Of a DNA stretch of 64,000 bases, positions 24,255 to 33,394 are shown piece by piece. The DNA is from Streptomyces cadmiisoli (GTDB taxonomy: Bacteria > Actinomycetota > Actinomycetes > Streptomycetales > Streptomycetaceae): assembly GCF_003261055.1 (NCBI RefSeq), contig NZ_CP030073.1:7688001-7752000 (forward strand), read 5' to 3'. Below the pieces are notes generated by a model, which did no database searches, had not been told where the DNA came from, and was given only the letters and a program-made list of their open reading frames with translations. The position numbers were made by a program, and so were the translations under genes. Within the stretch, counting starts at the first letter, position 1, and the number at the start of each line of letters is the position of its first letter.

Positions 24255-26453
24255 TCACTTCTCGCCGGGGCTCTCGCGCAGCCCCACCTTGGCGTGCAGG
24301 GCCCGCAGCGGCCTCGGCGCCCACCAGTTGCCCCTGCCGACCAGCCGCATGTACGCCGGCACCAGGGCGCCGCGGACCAGGGTCGCGTCCATCAGGACCG
24401 CGAGGGCCAGCCCGATGCCGATCGCCTTGAGGTAGACGATGCCGGAGATGAGGAAACCCAGGAACACGATGGCGATCAGCAACGCGGCGGACGAGATCAC
24501 CGACCCGGTGCGGGCGAGGCCGAGCGCCACCGACTCCTCGTTGTCGCCGGTCCTGTCGTACTCCTCCTTGATCCGGGACAGCAGGAACACCTCGTAGTCC
24601 ATGGACAGCCCGAACGCGATGCAGAACAGCAGCACCGGCACGGTCCAGGTGATCGAGTCCGTGACGACGAAGTCCCCGACGAGGCCCTGGAGATGCCCTT
24701 CCTGGAACCCCCACACGAGCACGCCCAGCGTGGCGCTCAGGCTCAGGCAGTTGAGGATCAGTGCCTTCAGCGGCAGCAGAAGACTGCCGGTGAACAGGAA
24801 CAGCACCACGAAGGAACTGGCGGCGATCACACCGAGCGCCAGGGGCAGCCGGGCGTTCATCGAGTCGATGGAGTCGGTCAGTTCGGCCGCCGGACCGCCG
24901 ACCGCGCGATCGTACGGCGCGGGGACGCTCCTGAGCCGTTCCACGAGGTCCCGGCCCTCCTGCGACAGCGACTGGTCGCGCGGCACGACGGACAGATAGG
25001 TGCTGTCCTCGGTGCCGAACCGGGCCGACAGGTCCGTCGGGCGCTGCACGAGCCGTCCCCCGGCGAAGGACCCGGCCTCGCTGTCCACCCGCGACACCCC
25101 GTCGAGAGCGGAGAGCCGTCCGGCGTACGGCGCCACCTGGCGGGCGCCGCGCTCGGGGGTGTCGCTGAGCACCACACTGAGCGCCTGCGTCTCCTGGGCC
25201 CGGAAGCCGTCGCGGATGTCGGCGCCGACCTGCCGGGCCTGGCTGTCGGCCGGCAGCACCCGCTCGTCCGGCAGACTGAGCCGCAGATCCAGGAAGGGCG
25301 CGCCGAGCAGCAGCAGGAGCGCGGTGACGACGCCCGCGACGGGCAGCGGCACCCGCATGACGCCCCGGGCCAGGCGGTGCCAGAAGCCGCCTTCGGCCCG
25401 CGGCGGCGACGTCCTCACGGACCGGCGGCCGAACAGGCGCCCCTTCTCGATGCGGTGGTCCAGCGCCTTGAGCAGCGCGGGCAGGAAGGTGAGCGAGGTG
25501 ACGGCGGCGAGCAGGGCGGTCGGGATCCCGGCGTACGCGAACGAGCGCAGGAAGTAGAACGGGAACACCAGCAGCGCGCCCAGCGCCAGCGTGACCGTGA
25601 CGGCCGAGAACAGCACGGTGCGGCCCGCGGTGCGCAACGTCGTCGCGATCGCCTCGTCGGTGCCCGCGCCCTGGCCCCTCTCCTCCCGGTACCGCTTGAT
25701 CAGGATCAGGCTGTAGTCGATCGCCAGGCCCAGCCCGAGACCGGTGGCGACATTGCCGGCCAGCGCGGAGACCTCGGTGAACACCGTGAGGACGCGCAGC
25801 ACCAGCAGCACCGAGAGGATCGTCAGGGCGCTGACCAGCAGCGGTACCAGGGCGGCGACGACACTGCGGAACACGAACAGCATCACGATCAGCAGGACCG
25901 GGAAGGTCACCGCCTCGATCCTGACGAGGTCCTCCTCCGTGGTCGCGGACATCTCCTGGTCCGCCAGGGCGCTGCCGCCCACCCGGACGTCCAGCCCCTC
26001 GGGCCGGTGGGCGTAGCGCTCCTCCAGACGGTCGAACGTCTCCTGCACCCGGTCCTCGTCACCGGAGATCCGCGCCATCAGCAGCGCCCGGTCGCCGTCC
26101 TTCGAGCGCAGCGGCTCGGACCCGCCCGGCGACCAGTAGGAGACGGCGTGCTCGACGCCGGGTTCCCGGCCGACCCGCTCGGTGAGCCGGGTGCCCGCGG
26201 CGACGACGGCGGCGGCGTCCACGCCCCGCTCGTCGGAGACCAGCAGGACGAAGTCCGGTGCGCCGGCCCGGAACTCCTCGGCCAGTACTTTCGCGGTCCT
26301 GGCCGATTCGGTGGATTCGTCGACATAGCCGCCGACGGACATCTCCCGGAACACGCTGCCGCCGAGGGCACCCGCGACCACCAGCAGCGCTCCGGACAGG
26401 TACAGCACGAGCCGGCTGCGACGGCAGACGAACCGGGCCAGTGAGGCGAACAC
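24255..26453 (-). CDS. MmpL-family RND exporter
   Basis: A 732-residue MMPL/RND transporter with an N-terminal transmembrane helix, a large outside loop, five to six helices, a second loop and a final helix group. The proton-relay GxxxDY motifs are visible twice: GLGLAIDYSLILIKRY (about 243-258) and FGLSMDYEVFLLSRIKEEY (about 620). MmpL proteins move lipids or lipid-like products across the membrane. It starts five bases after the FAD-monooxygenase stop on the same strand, so the two form an operon. With a FAAL-dependent pathway next door, export of the lipidic product or self-resistance is the likely job. Confidence 0.88.
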   Translation of the reverse strand: MFASLARFVCRRSRLVLYLSGALLVVAGALGGSVFREMSVGGYVDESTESARTAKVLAEEFRAGAPDFVLLVSDERGVDAAAVVAAGTRLTERVGREPGVEHAVSYWSPGGSEPLRSKDGDRALLMARISGDEDRVQETFDRLEERYAHRPEGLDVRVGGSALADQEMSATTEEDLVRIEAVTFPVLLIVMLFVFRSVVAALVPLLVSALTILSVLLVLRVLTVFTEVSALAGNVATGLGLGLAIDYSLILIKRYREERGQGAGTDEAIATTLRTAGRTVLFSAVTVTLALGALLVFPFYFLRSFAYAGIPTALLAAVTSLTFLPALLKALDHRIEKGRLFGRRSVRTSPPRAEGGFWHRLARGVMRVPLPVAGVVTALLLLLGAPFLDLRLSLPDERVLPADSQARQVGADIRDGFRAQETQALSVVLSDTPERGARQVAPYAGRLSALDGVSRVDSEAGSFAGGRLVQRPTDLSARFGTEDSTYLSVVPRDQSLSQEGRDLVERLRSVPAPYDRAVGGPAAELTDSIDSMNARLPLALGVIAASSFVVLFLFTGSLLLPLKALILNCLSLSATLGVLVWGFQEGHLQGLVGDFVVTDSITWTVPVLLFCIAFGLSMDYEVFLLSRIKEEYDRTGDNEESVALGLARTGSVISSAALLIAIVFLGFLISGIVYLKAIGIGLALAVLMDATLVRGALVPAYMRLVGRGNWWAPRPLRALHAKVGLRESPGEK

Positions 26454-26458
26454 TGCGG

Positions 26459-27886
26459 CTAACCCCTCTCCCGCTGCGGCTTCCCGGACGTCAGGTTCAC
26501 GCGCAGCGCGCGCAGCAGTGTGGACGGCGCCGCCAGGGAACTCGGGTGGCTGCGCATGTACGTCACCGAGTTGAACCGCACGGCCACGTCGCGGTCGGTG
26601 ATCGAGGCGCGGGCCATCTGCTCGGCGAGCCAGGTCGTGAGGCGATGGCCGCGCGGATACGGCCCGTCGACGTCGGGACGGGCCAGATCGGCGGAGCCGG
26701 AGATCTGCCAGGCGGCGTCCACCACCACACGTTGCAGGGCGAGGAAGTCGCGGGCCGGTGCGCGCAGATCGGGGGCGGACCGCAGGTACTCCGACAGTGC
26801 CGAGGCCTGGAGAGCGGCCGACGACATGCCCTGGCCGTAGACCGGGTTGAACGACGCGACCGCGTCACCGATCGCGATCAGCCGGGCCGGAAAGCGCTTC
26901 AGCAGGTGGTAGTCGCGGCGACGGCTGTCGGCCTGGTGGTAGGTGAGGATGTCCTCCAGCGCTTCGCCCGAGACGGCCTCGCGGTACACCGGCGGCAGTT
27001 CGCCGCAGAGTTTCCGGAACTCCTCCAGGGTCCGGATCGGCGGCTGCTTCCCGTAGTTGGCCAGGGTGATCAGCCAGCGGTCGTCCTCTATGGCGGTGAT
27101 GGCGCCGCTCGCCACCCGGGGCGGGGTCGCGGTGGGGGTGCGGTAGGCGATGGCCGCCGCCAGCTCCGGGGTGCTCGTGGTGCGGCGGAAGTATCCGGTG
27201 GCGTAGTCGATGTCGATCAGCATCCGGCGCATCGCGGGCCGTTCCCAGCCGGCCGCCTCCAGCCAGTCACCCAGTTTGCTCGCCCGTCCCGTCGCGTCGA
27301 CCACGAAGTCCGCGTCCTCGACCCACTCCGCCGCGGCGGCGCCCGCACCCTCGCCGGAGCCCGGAACCGGCCCGCACCGTACGCCGGTGACGGCTCCGTC
27401 CCGGAACTGAAGCCCCTTCACCCGGCAGGTGAGGACCTTCACATTGGGCAGGGCCAGGGTCCGGCGGCGGACCAGCGCCTCCAGGAACGGTCTGCTGCTC
27501 GACAACAGCCCCATCGTCCCGTCGCTGACCTTCGGCACACCGTCGGCGTAGGCCCGGATGTTGTACGGCGACGAGACGATCGCGCCGCCCGCCTCGGCCT
27601 CGTCCTCGAATCCCGGGAAGAACCGCCGGAGTTGCATCCGGCCGCCGTGCATCAGCGTGTGCAGCTGACCGGCGTGCGGGGTGCCCGGCCGGCGGGCCGC
27701 GGTCGAGGGCAGGGCGTCCCGTTCGACGATCACCACGCTCTCGGCGTGATCGGAGAGCACCCGTGCGGCCAGCAGCCCGGCGAGACTCCCGCCGAGGACC
27801 ACGGCCCGCCCCACGACGACCTCGGTGCCGGTGATCGGCTCGTCGGTACCGAGCCGGGCGAAAACACGAGCGGCAGACTCGAACAC
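26459..27886 (-). CDS. FAD-dependent monooxygenase/epoxidase-like protein
   Basis: A 475-residue flavoprotein. VVLGGSLAGLLAARVLSDHAESVVIVERD (about 28-56) is the FAD-binding site; HAGQLHTLMHGGRMQLRRFFPGFEDE follows, as in polyether-type epoxidases (MonCI, LasC) and related halogenase-like proteins. VDATGRASKLGDWL and GDAVASFNPVYGQGMSSAALQA (FAD-ribityl contact) complete the pattern. GTG 27886 is chosen because GGAGG lies four bases before it; the frame stays open upstream without RBS. It heads an operon with the MmpL transporter. It may oxidise an alkene of the acyl or prenyl chain; a hydroxylase role is also possible. Confidence 0.83.
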   Translation of the reverse strand: MFESAARVFARLGTDEPITGTEVVVGRAVVLGGSLAGLLAARVLSDHAESVVIVERDALPSTAARRPGTPHAGQLHTLMHGGRMQLRRFFPGFEDEAEAGGAIVSSPYNIRAYADGVPKVSDGTMGLLSSSRPFLEALVRRRTLALPNVKVLTCRVKGLQFRDGAVTGVRCGPVPGSGEGAGAAAAEWVEDADFVVDATGRASKLGDWLEAAGWERPAMRRMLIDIDYATGYFRRTTSTPELAAAIAYRTPTATPPRVASGAITAIEDDRWLITLANYGKQPPIRTLEEFRKLCGELPPVYREAVSGEALEDILTYHQADSRRRDYHLLKRFPARLIAIGDAVASFNPVYGQGMSSAALQASALSEYLRSAPDLRAPARDFLALQRVVVDAAWQISGSADLARPDVDGPYPRGHRLTTWLAEQMARASITDRDVAVRFNSVTYMRSHPSSLAAPSTLLRALRVNLTSGKPQRERG

Positions 27887-28452
27887 GGGGCCTCCAGACC
27901 GGTTGCTTGCATCGTCCAGCCACTGCTGGGAAAGCGCGCGGATCTGTCGGCCGAAGAGGGGCGCACGTCCAAGGCCCCCGGTTGCCGCCGCCCACCTCAG
28001 CCCGGCACCCCATGCTCCAACGGTGCCGCAGGCGGTGCAAGGACGGTCCGGCCGGCGCGGACTCCCGCCGGACGCGGGGGAGTTGGCCGAAACGAACGGT
28101 GCGACGAGGGGCGGTGCCCGGCGCTCCGGCACCCGCCCCGCGGGCGGGCGGCGGAGATCCTGTCGACCGACGGCGCGGGCCGGACCTGCTCCACGCGCGG
28201 TCGCGCAGTGTGGTGCGCGCACGCTCAGGATTCAAGGACGGCGCGGTGAGCAGACCGACCACTCGTCGGTTCCCGGCCATGTCCTCGTCGGGGAGACGCC
28301 CGGATCACCGCCCCGGGCGGCCGAACCTCGCCGTACGGCGCGGGGAGCGACGAGTGACGAAAGTCCCTCTCGCCGGGTCGTTCGTTTGCAGATCCCGGTC
28401 GCGAGCAGAGGAGCTGGTGGAAGATTCGCTCCCCGGACCGAAAGGACACGCC
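27887..28452. other. Intergenic region at the probable cluster edge
   Basis: The 566 bp between the divergent FAD-monooxygenase and the MHS transporter hold no supported gene. The monooxygenase frame is open to 28222, but no RBS is found beyond GTG 27886 and the residues there are arginine- and proline-rich, typical of noncoding GC-rich DNA. I see no clear promoter or long repeat. Confidence 0.5.
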
Positions 28453-29961
28453 GTGACGGGCATCGAGAACCCACCCGTCGAGGCCTCGGCCGACCCCCAG
28501 GCCGTCAGGCGGCACCCGAGGCTCTTCAGGGCCCGTGACCGCCGCAGGAACCCTCCCCTGCGGCGCACCGACATCACGGTCTCCGACGAGGCCGCGGTCA
28601 AACGCGCCGTGAAGGCCGCCTCCCTGGGCAATGCCATGGAGTGGTTCGACTTCGGCATCTACAGCTATCTCGCCGTGACCATCGGCCATGTGTTCTTCCC
28701 GTCCGGGAACAGCACCGTGCAGCTCCTCGCCTCGTTCGCTGCGTTCGCCGTGTCGTTCCTGGTACGCCCGCTCGGCGGTCTCGTCTTCGGGCCGATGGGG
28801 GACAGGATCGGCCGGAAGAAGGTCCTGTCCCTCACCATGATCCTGATGGCGGTCGGTACCTTCGCCATCGGCCTGATCCCCTCGTACGCGGTGATCGGCT
28901 TCTGGGCACCGGTCCTGCTGGTCCTCTTCCGCCTCGTGCAGGGCTTCTCCACCGGCGGCGAGTACGGCGGTGCCTCCACCTTCATCGCCGAGTACGCGCC
29001 CGACCGGCGTCGCGGCTTCTTCGGCAGCTTCCTGGAGCTCGGCACCCTCGCCGGATACGTGGGCGCGGCCGGACTGGTGACGGCGCTGACCACCGTGCTG
29101 GGCAGCGACGGCATGGAGTCGTGGGGATGGCGGGTGCCGTTCCTGGTCGCCGGTCCGATCGGCGTCGTCGGCCTCTACCTGCGGCTGCGGCTGGACGAGA
29201 CGCCGGCGTTCCGCAGGCTGGAGGACGACTCCGCCCACCAGGCGCCGGACGCGGTCTCGGCGGTGGAGACCGCGGCCAAGGGCGACATCGCCCGGATCTT
29301 CCGGCACCACGGGCCGATGCTGATCCTGTGCGTCGGCCTGGTCGCGGCCTACAACATCACCGACTACATGCTGCTGTCGTACATGCCGACCTATCTCTCG
29401 GACACGATGGGCTATTCCGAGACCCACGGCCTGCTCGCCCTGATCGCCACCATGGTGGCGCTGATGCTGGTCATCACACAGGTCGGGCGGCTGTCGGACC
29501 GAGTCGGCCGGAAGCCGCTGCTGATGGCCGGCATGCTCGGCTTCCTCTTTCTGTCCGTCCCGGCGTTCCTGCTGGTCAAACAGGGCAGCGGGATCGCCGT
29601 CGCGGCCGGGATGCTGATCCTCGGTCTGTCGCTGGTCTGCCTGCTCGGCACGATGTCCGCGGTCCTGCCGGCGCTCTTCCCGACCCAGGTCCGCTACGGC
29701 GCCCTGTCCATCGGATACAACGTCTCCACCTCGCTGTTCGGCGGTACGACCCCGCTGGTGATCACCTGGCTGATCTCCACGACCGGCAGCGACCTGATGC
29801 CGGCCTACTACGCGATGGGCGCCGCCCTCGTCGGTGTCATCGCCGTGGCCTGCATGAAGGAGACCGCCCGCAAGCCGCTGGCCGGGTCCCCGCCGTCCGT
29901 GTCGACCGCAGAGGAGGCGGCCGAGATCGTGACGAGCCGGGCGGCCACTCCGACGTTCTGA
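28453..29961 (+). CDS. MHS-family (ProP-like) metabolite:proton symporter
   Basis: A 502-residue major-facilitator protein with about twelve hydrophobic segments. SLGNAMEWFDFGIYSYLAVTIG and GPMGDRIGRKKVLSLTM are the classic ProP/KgtP signatures (D-R-x-G-R-K after helix 2), and RLVQGFSTGGEYGGASTFIAEYAP is the following conserved stretch. The second half repeats the loop as GRLSDRVGRKPLLM. Members import proline, betaine or dicarboxylates. AAAGGA precedes GTG 28453. It lies near PucR, GabT and GabD genes, so uptake of GABA or a related amine is likely. Confidence 0.88.
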   Translation: MTGIENPPVEASADPQAVRRHPRLFRARDRRRNPPLRRTDITVSDEAAVKRAVKAASLGNAMEWFDFGIYSYLAVTIGHVFFPSGNSTVQLLASFAAFAVSFLVRPLGGLVFGPMGDRIGRKKVLSLTMILMAVGTFAIGLIPSYAVIGFWAPVLLVLFRLVQGFSTGGEYGGASTFIAEYAPDRRRGFFGSFLELGTLAGYVGAAGLVTALTTVLGSDGMESWGWRVPFLVAGPIGVVGLYLRLRLDETPAFRRLEDDSAHQAPDAVSAVETAAKGDIARIFRHHGPMLILCVGLVAAYNITDYMLLSYMPTYLSDTMGYSETHGLLALIATMVALMLVITQVGRLSDRVGRKPLLMAGMLGFLFLSVPAFLLVKQGSGIAVAAGMLILGLSLVCLLGTMSAVLPALFPTQVRYGALSIGYNVSTSLFGGTTPLVITWLISTTGSDLMPAYYAMGAALVGVIAVACMKETARKPLAGSPPSVSTAEEAAEIVTSRAATPTF

Positions 29962-29984
29962 CCGTGCCGGGCGGGCCCGGCGAC

Positions 29985-30021
29985 GGGGACCGCGCGGCCG
30001 TGGCCGGCTGGTGCGGTCCCC
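29985..30021. terminator. Hairpin between convergent genes
   Basis: GGGGACCGC (29985-29993) and GCGGTCCCC (30013-30021) are perfect nine-base arms around a GC-rich loop that can itself pair. It lies between the convergent ends of the MHS transporter and the PucR gene, so it is probably a shared terminator. Confidence 0.6.
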
Positions 30022-30066
30022 CTCGCGGTCGGGTGCCGGACGCGGTCGGCACGTGGGCCCCCGTCG

Positions 30067-31731
30067 TCAGTCGCTGTCGCGTGTGGTGCCCGGTGCCCGC
30101 AGGACGTCCAGGGCCGTGAGCGCCACGTGCAGGGCGGTGCGCTGCTCGCCGGACTCCAGGTCGCAGTCCACCAGCCGCTCGACCGCCCGCAGTCGCTGGT
30201 AGAGCGTCTCGCGTGACACGCCGCCCAGGCGCGCCGCGGCGGTCTTGCTGCCCGCGGCGTCCAGGTAGTGGCGCAGGGTTGCCAACAGCTCCGTGCCGTG
30301 CCGGGTGTCGTGGTCGACGAGCCGGCCGAGGCGGCGTTCGGCGTACTCCTGGACCCGGATGTCATCGCGCAGCGCGTACAGCAGCCCGCGCAGTCCGATG
30401 TCGGCCACCTCGTGGAAGGTGCGGCCGGCCGGGGGCGCCAGGCCCGGCGGGGTCGCCTCGGCGACGCGGGCCGCCTCCCGGAACGAGCGGGCGGCGTCGC
30501 AGAGGTCGGTGACCTGCGAGCCGACGCTGAGGACGGCGCGCGGGTCCACCGCGAGCGCGGTGCCGGCCAGCCGTTCGACGACGGTCCGCCACGGCCGGGA
30601 GGCGCGCAGGGCGAGCAGGACCCCGACCCGGCCGGGCGTCAGCGCGCCGATCAGTGCCGGAACCCCGGCGGCCCGCAGTTCCTCGGTGAGGCGGATCTCC
30701 TGCCGCTCCGTGTCGTCCTGCGCGGGCGTCTCCACCAGGACGGCGAGGAAGCCGCCGGGCCCGGTGGGCAGGCCCAGGGCCCCGAAGCGGGCGCGGGCCT
30801 CGTCCGGGGAGCGGTGGCGCCGCTCGGCCAGGTCCCGCAGCACGCTCCGGTGCGCGCTGCGCTCCCACGGCGCACCGCGGATGAGCCGGGCGATGGTCAG
30901 GGCCATCGCCGTCCGCTCCAGCACGGTGACGTGCTCGGGTGCGAAGGGGCCGCTGCCGCCCGCCCGGCCCGGCAGCATGGCCACCCGCCCCCAGCGTTCG
31001 CCCTGGTACTCCACCGGCGCCACGAGCCAGCCCTCCGGTCCGCGCATTCCCGCCCCGTCGCCGGACGGGGTCGCCCTGGAACGCCGCTCCCAGCCGTTGA
31101 GCGCCTCCTCGACCGTGCCGCCGGACGGCTCGCAGACCAGCGCCTGGTGCACGAGGTTCTCCAGTACGACCGTGCGGCCGCTCATCTCCGCGCCCGCCCG
31201 CACCACGTCCTCCGGGCCGGCGCCGCGCAGCGTCAGCGCGGTGAACGCCTCGTGGATGCGTTGCGTGCGGCGCAGGGCGTCGGTCCGGTTGCCGAGGAGG
31301 AGCGAGTGGACGACCTGGGTGACCTCCAGGAAGTTGACGTCGTGGGCGAGGGTGACGAGGGGGAGGCCGCGGTTGCGGCAGGCCCGCACGAGCGTGTCGG
31401 GCGGGCGGTGGTAGCGGCGTACGAGTTCGATGACCAGGGCCGCCGCCTCGACGTCGGCGAGTTCGTCGACGTAGCGGCGCACCTGGGCCGGCTCGTCGGG
31501 GAGCGGCATGCCGGTGGTCAGGACGAGTTCCCCGCCCTTGAGGAACGAGGCCGGGTCCGTCAGCTCGGTGATGTGCACCCAGCGGACCTGCCGGTCCAGG
31601 CGGGCCGCGCCGGTGACCACCTCGGGCCGGCCCGCGGCCAGGACGGGCAGGGCCAGCACATCGGCCACGGTCAGCGGGCCGCACAGCCCGCCGTCCACCG
31701 GGCCGTCCGCCCTCCGCCGGTTCTCACGCAC
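30067..31731 (-). CDS. PucR-family transcriptional regulator
   Basis: A 554-residue PucR-type regulator. The N-terminal PucR domain starts LTVADVLALPVLAAG and includes WVHITELTDPASFLKGGELVLTTGMPL (about 45-72). A middle GAF-like part follows, and the C-terminal HTH_30 region is LLATLRHYLDAAGSKTAAARLGGVSRETLYQRLRAVERL (about 482-520). GGAGG lies four bases before GTG 31731. It is divergent from the GABA transaminase gene, so it probably controls that catabolic set in response to an amine or its aldehyde. Confidence 0.88.
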   Translation of the reverse strand: MRENRRRADGPVDGGLCGPLTVADVLALPVLAAGRPEVVTGAARLDRQVRWVHITELTDPASFLKGGELVLTTGMPLPDEPAQVRRYVDELADVEAAALVIELVRRYHRPPDTLVRACRNRGLPLVTLAHDVNFLEVTQVVHSLLLGNRTDALRRTQRIHEAFTALTLRGAGPEDVVRAGAEMSGRTVVLENLVHQALVCEPSGGTVEEALNGWERRSRATPSGDGAGMRGPEGWLVAPVEYQGERWGRVAMLPGRAGGSGPFAPEHVTVLERTAMALTIARLIRGAPWERSAHRSVLRDLAERRHRSPDEARARFGALGLPTGPGGFLAVLVETPAQDDTERQEIRLTEELRAAGVPALIGALTPGRVGVLLALRASRPWRTVVERLAGTALAVDPRAVLSVGSQVTDLCDAARSFREAARVAEATPPGLAPPAGRTFHEVADIGLRGLLYALRDDIRVQEYAERRLGRLVDHDTRHGTELLATLRHYLDAAGSKTAAARLGGVSRETLYQRLRAVERLVDCDLESGEQRTALHVALTALDVLRAPGTTRDSD

Positions 31732-31838
31732 GGTGCCTCCCCGCCTGCCCGGACACTGTGACAAGCCGCGCTGACCTGAGCAAGAGCGCCCCCGAGGGCC
31801 CGTGCGGGGCCGCGGGCGGCGGCCCGCGCGCGGTCCGG

Positions 31839-31844
31839 TTGACA
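31839..31844 (+). promoter_or_regulatory. -35-like element before gabT
   Basis: TTGACA stands 113 bases before the GabT start within the divergent pucR-gabT gap (31732-31956). No good -10 hexamer is seen at the right distance, so this is a weak call. The gap is where PucR would act. Confidence 0.3.
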
Positions 31845-31956
31845 CAACGTCCGAACCCGGTGTCCCCACTGGACAGATCGGCGTCGTGGCGGCGCGCCGC
31901 CCGGGGGATGCTCGCGGTGCCGAAGCCCGTCACGACGTCATCGCCGGGAGACGACC

Positions 31957-33225
31957 ATGACCGCACTGTCACCGCACCTGCGCCAGGCGACACCCGTCGT
32001 CGCGGTCCGGGGCGAGGGTGTCCACCTGCACGGGGAGGACGGCCGCCGCTATCTGGACTTCACCGCCGGCATCGGGGTCACCAGCACCGGTCACTGCCAC
32101 CCGGCCGTGGTGGCCGCCGCGCGGGAACAGGTCGGCACGCTCGTCCACGGCCAGTACACGACCGTCATGCACCCGCCGCTGCGCACGCTCGTCGAGAAGC
32201 TCGGCGAGGTACTGCCGGCCGGACTGGACAGCCTGTTCTTCACCAACTCCGGCAGCGAGGCCGTGGAGGCCGCGCTGCGGCTCGCCCGGCAGGCCACCGG
32301 CCGCCCCAACGTGCTGGTCTGCCACGGCGGCTTCCACGGCCGTACCGTGGCGGCCGCGGCCATGACCACCAGCGGGATCCGCTTCCGTTCCGGGTTCTCG
32401 CCGCTGATGAGCGGGGTGGTCGTCACCCCGTTCCCGACGGCCTACCGCTACGGCTGGGACGAGGACACCGCGACCCGCTTCGCGCTGAAGGAGCTGGACT
32501 ACACGCTCCAGACGATCTCCTCGCCCGCCGACACCGCCGCCGTCGTCGTCGAACCCGTGCTGGGCGAGGGCGGCTACGTGCCCGCGACCCGCGCCTTCCT
32601 GGAGGGCCTGCGCGAGCGGGCGGACCGGCACGGCTTCCTGCTCGTCCTCGACGAGGTGCAGACCGGCGTCGGGCGCACCGGCCGCTTCTGGGGCCACGAG
32701 CACTTCGGGGTCACCCCGGACGTCCTCGTCACCGCCAAGGGCCTGGCCAGCGGCTTCCCGCTGTCCGGGATCGCCGCGCCGCGGGACTTGATGAGCAAGG
32801 CGTGGCCCGGCTCCCAGGGCGGCACCTACGGCGCCAATGCCGTGGCGTGCGCGGCCGCCTGCGCGACGCTGGACGTCGTACGCGAGGAGAAGCTCGTCGA
32901 GAACGCCGAGGCGATGGGCGCCCGGCTGCGGGCCGGCCTGAAGGCCGTCGCCGACCGGACCCCGGCCATCGGGGACGTCCGCGGACTCGGGCTGATGCTC
33001 GCCAGCGAGTTCGTCACCGCGGACGGCGACCCCGACCCCGAGACCGCCGCCCGGGTGCAGCGGGCCGCCGTGGACGAGGGCCTGCTCCTGCTGCCGTGCG
33101 GCGCCTGGAACCAGGTGGTGCGCATGATTCCGGCGCTGGTGATCGACGAGACCGCGGTGGACGACGGGCTCAGGGCCTGGGCCGCGGCTGTGCGGAGGGG
33201 TACGACGGACGCGGCGGAGGGATGA
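31957..33225 (+). CDS. gabT: 4-aminobutyrate aminotransferase-type enzyme
   Basis: A class III PLP aminotransferase of 422 residues. FTNSGSEAVEAALRLARQATGR binds the cofactor phosphate, LVLDEVQTGVGRTGRFWG holds the PLP-ring Asp, and Lys261 in VTAKGLASGFPLSG is the Schiff-base lysine. It should transfer the amino group of GABA (or a related omega-amine) to 2-oxoglutarate, giving succinate semialdehyde. GGGAGA precedes the ATG. The dehydrogenase for the aldehyde follows at 33395, and PucR and the MHS transporter flank the pair. Substrate could instead be putrescine- or diaminopropane-derived. Confidence 0.88.
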   Translation: MTALSPHLRQATPVVAVRGEGVHLHGEDGRRYLDFTAGIGVTSTGHCHPAVVAAAREQVGTLVHGQYTTVMHPPLRTLVEKLGEVLPAGLDSLFFTNSGSEAVEAALRLARQATGRPNVLVCHGGFHGRTVAAAAMTTSGIRFRSGFSPLMSGVVVTPFPTAYRYGWDEDTATRFALKELDYTLQTISSPADTAAVVVEPVLGEGGYVPATRAFLEGLRERADRHGFLLVLDEVQTGVGRTGRFWGHEHFGVTPDVLVTAKGLASGFPLSGIAAPRDLMSKAWPGSQGGTYGANAVACAAACATLDVVREEKLVENAEAMGARLRAGLKAVADRTPAIGDVRGLGLMLASEFVTADGDPDPETAARVQRAAVDEGLLLLPCGAWNQVVRMIPALVIDETAVDDGLRAWAAAVRRGTTDAAEG

Positions 33226-33394
33226 CGGCCGCGAGGCCCGCACCGGAACGGGCGGGTCGCCCGCGCACAGACACCGGCCGCACACGGCCTGCGTCCCGGG
33301 CGTGGAGTGCGTCCGGGGCGTGTACGGCGTCCCGCGCGTGGTCACCGTCCCACACTCCACTGACCCGACCGCCGACCCGACCGGGAGGAACGCC

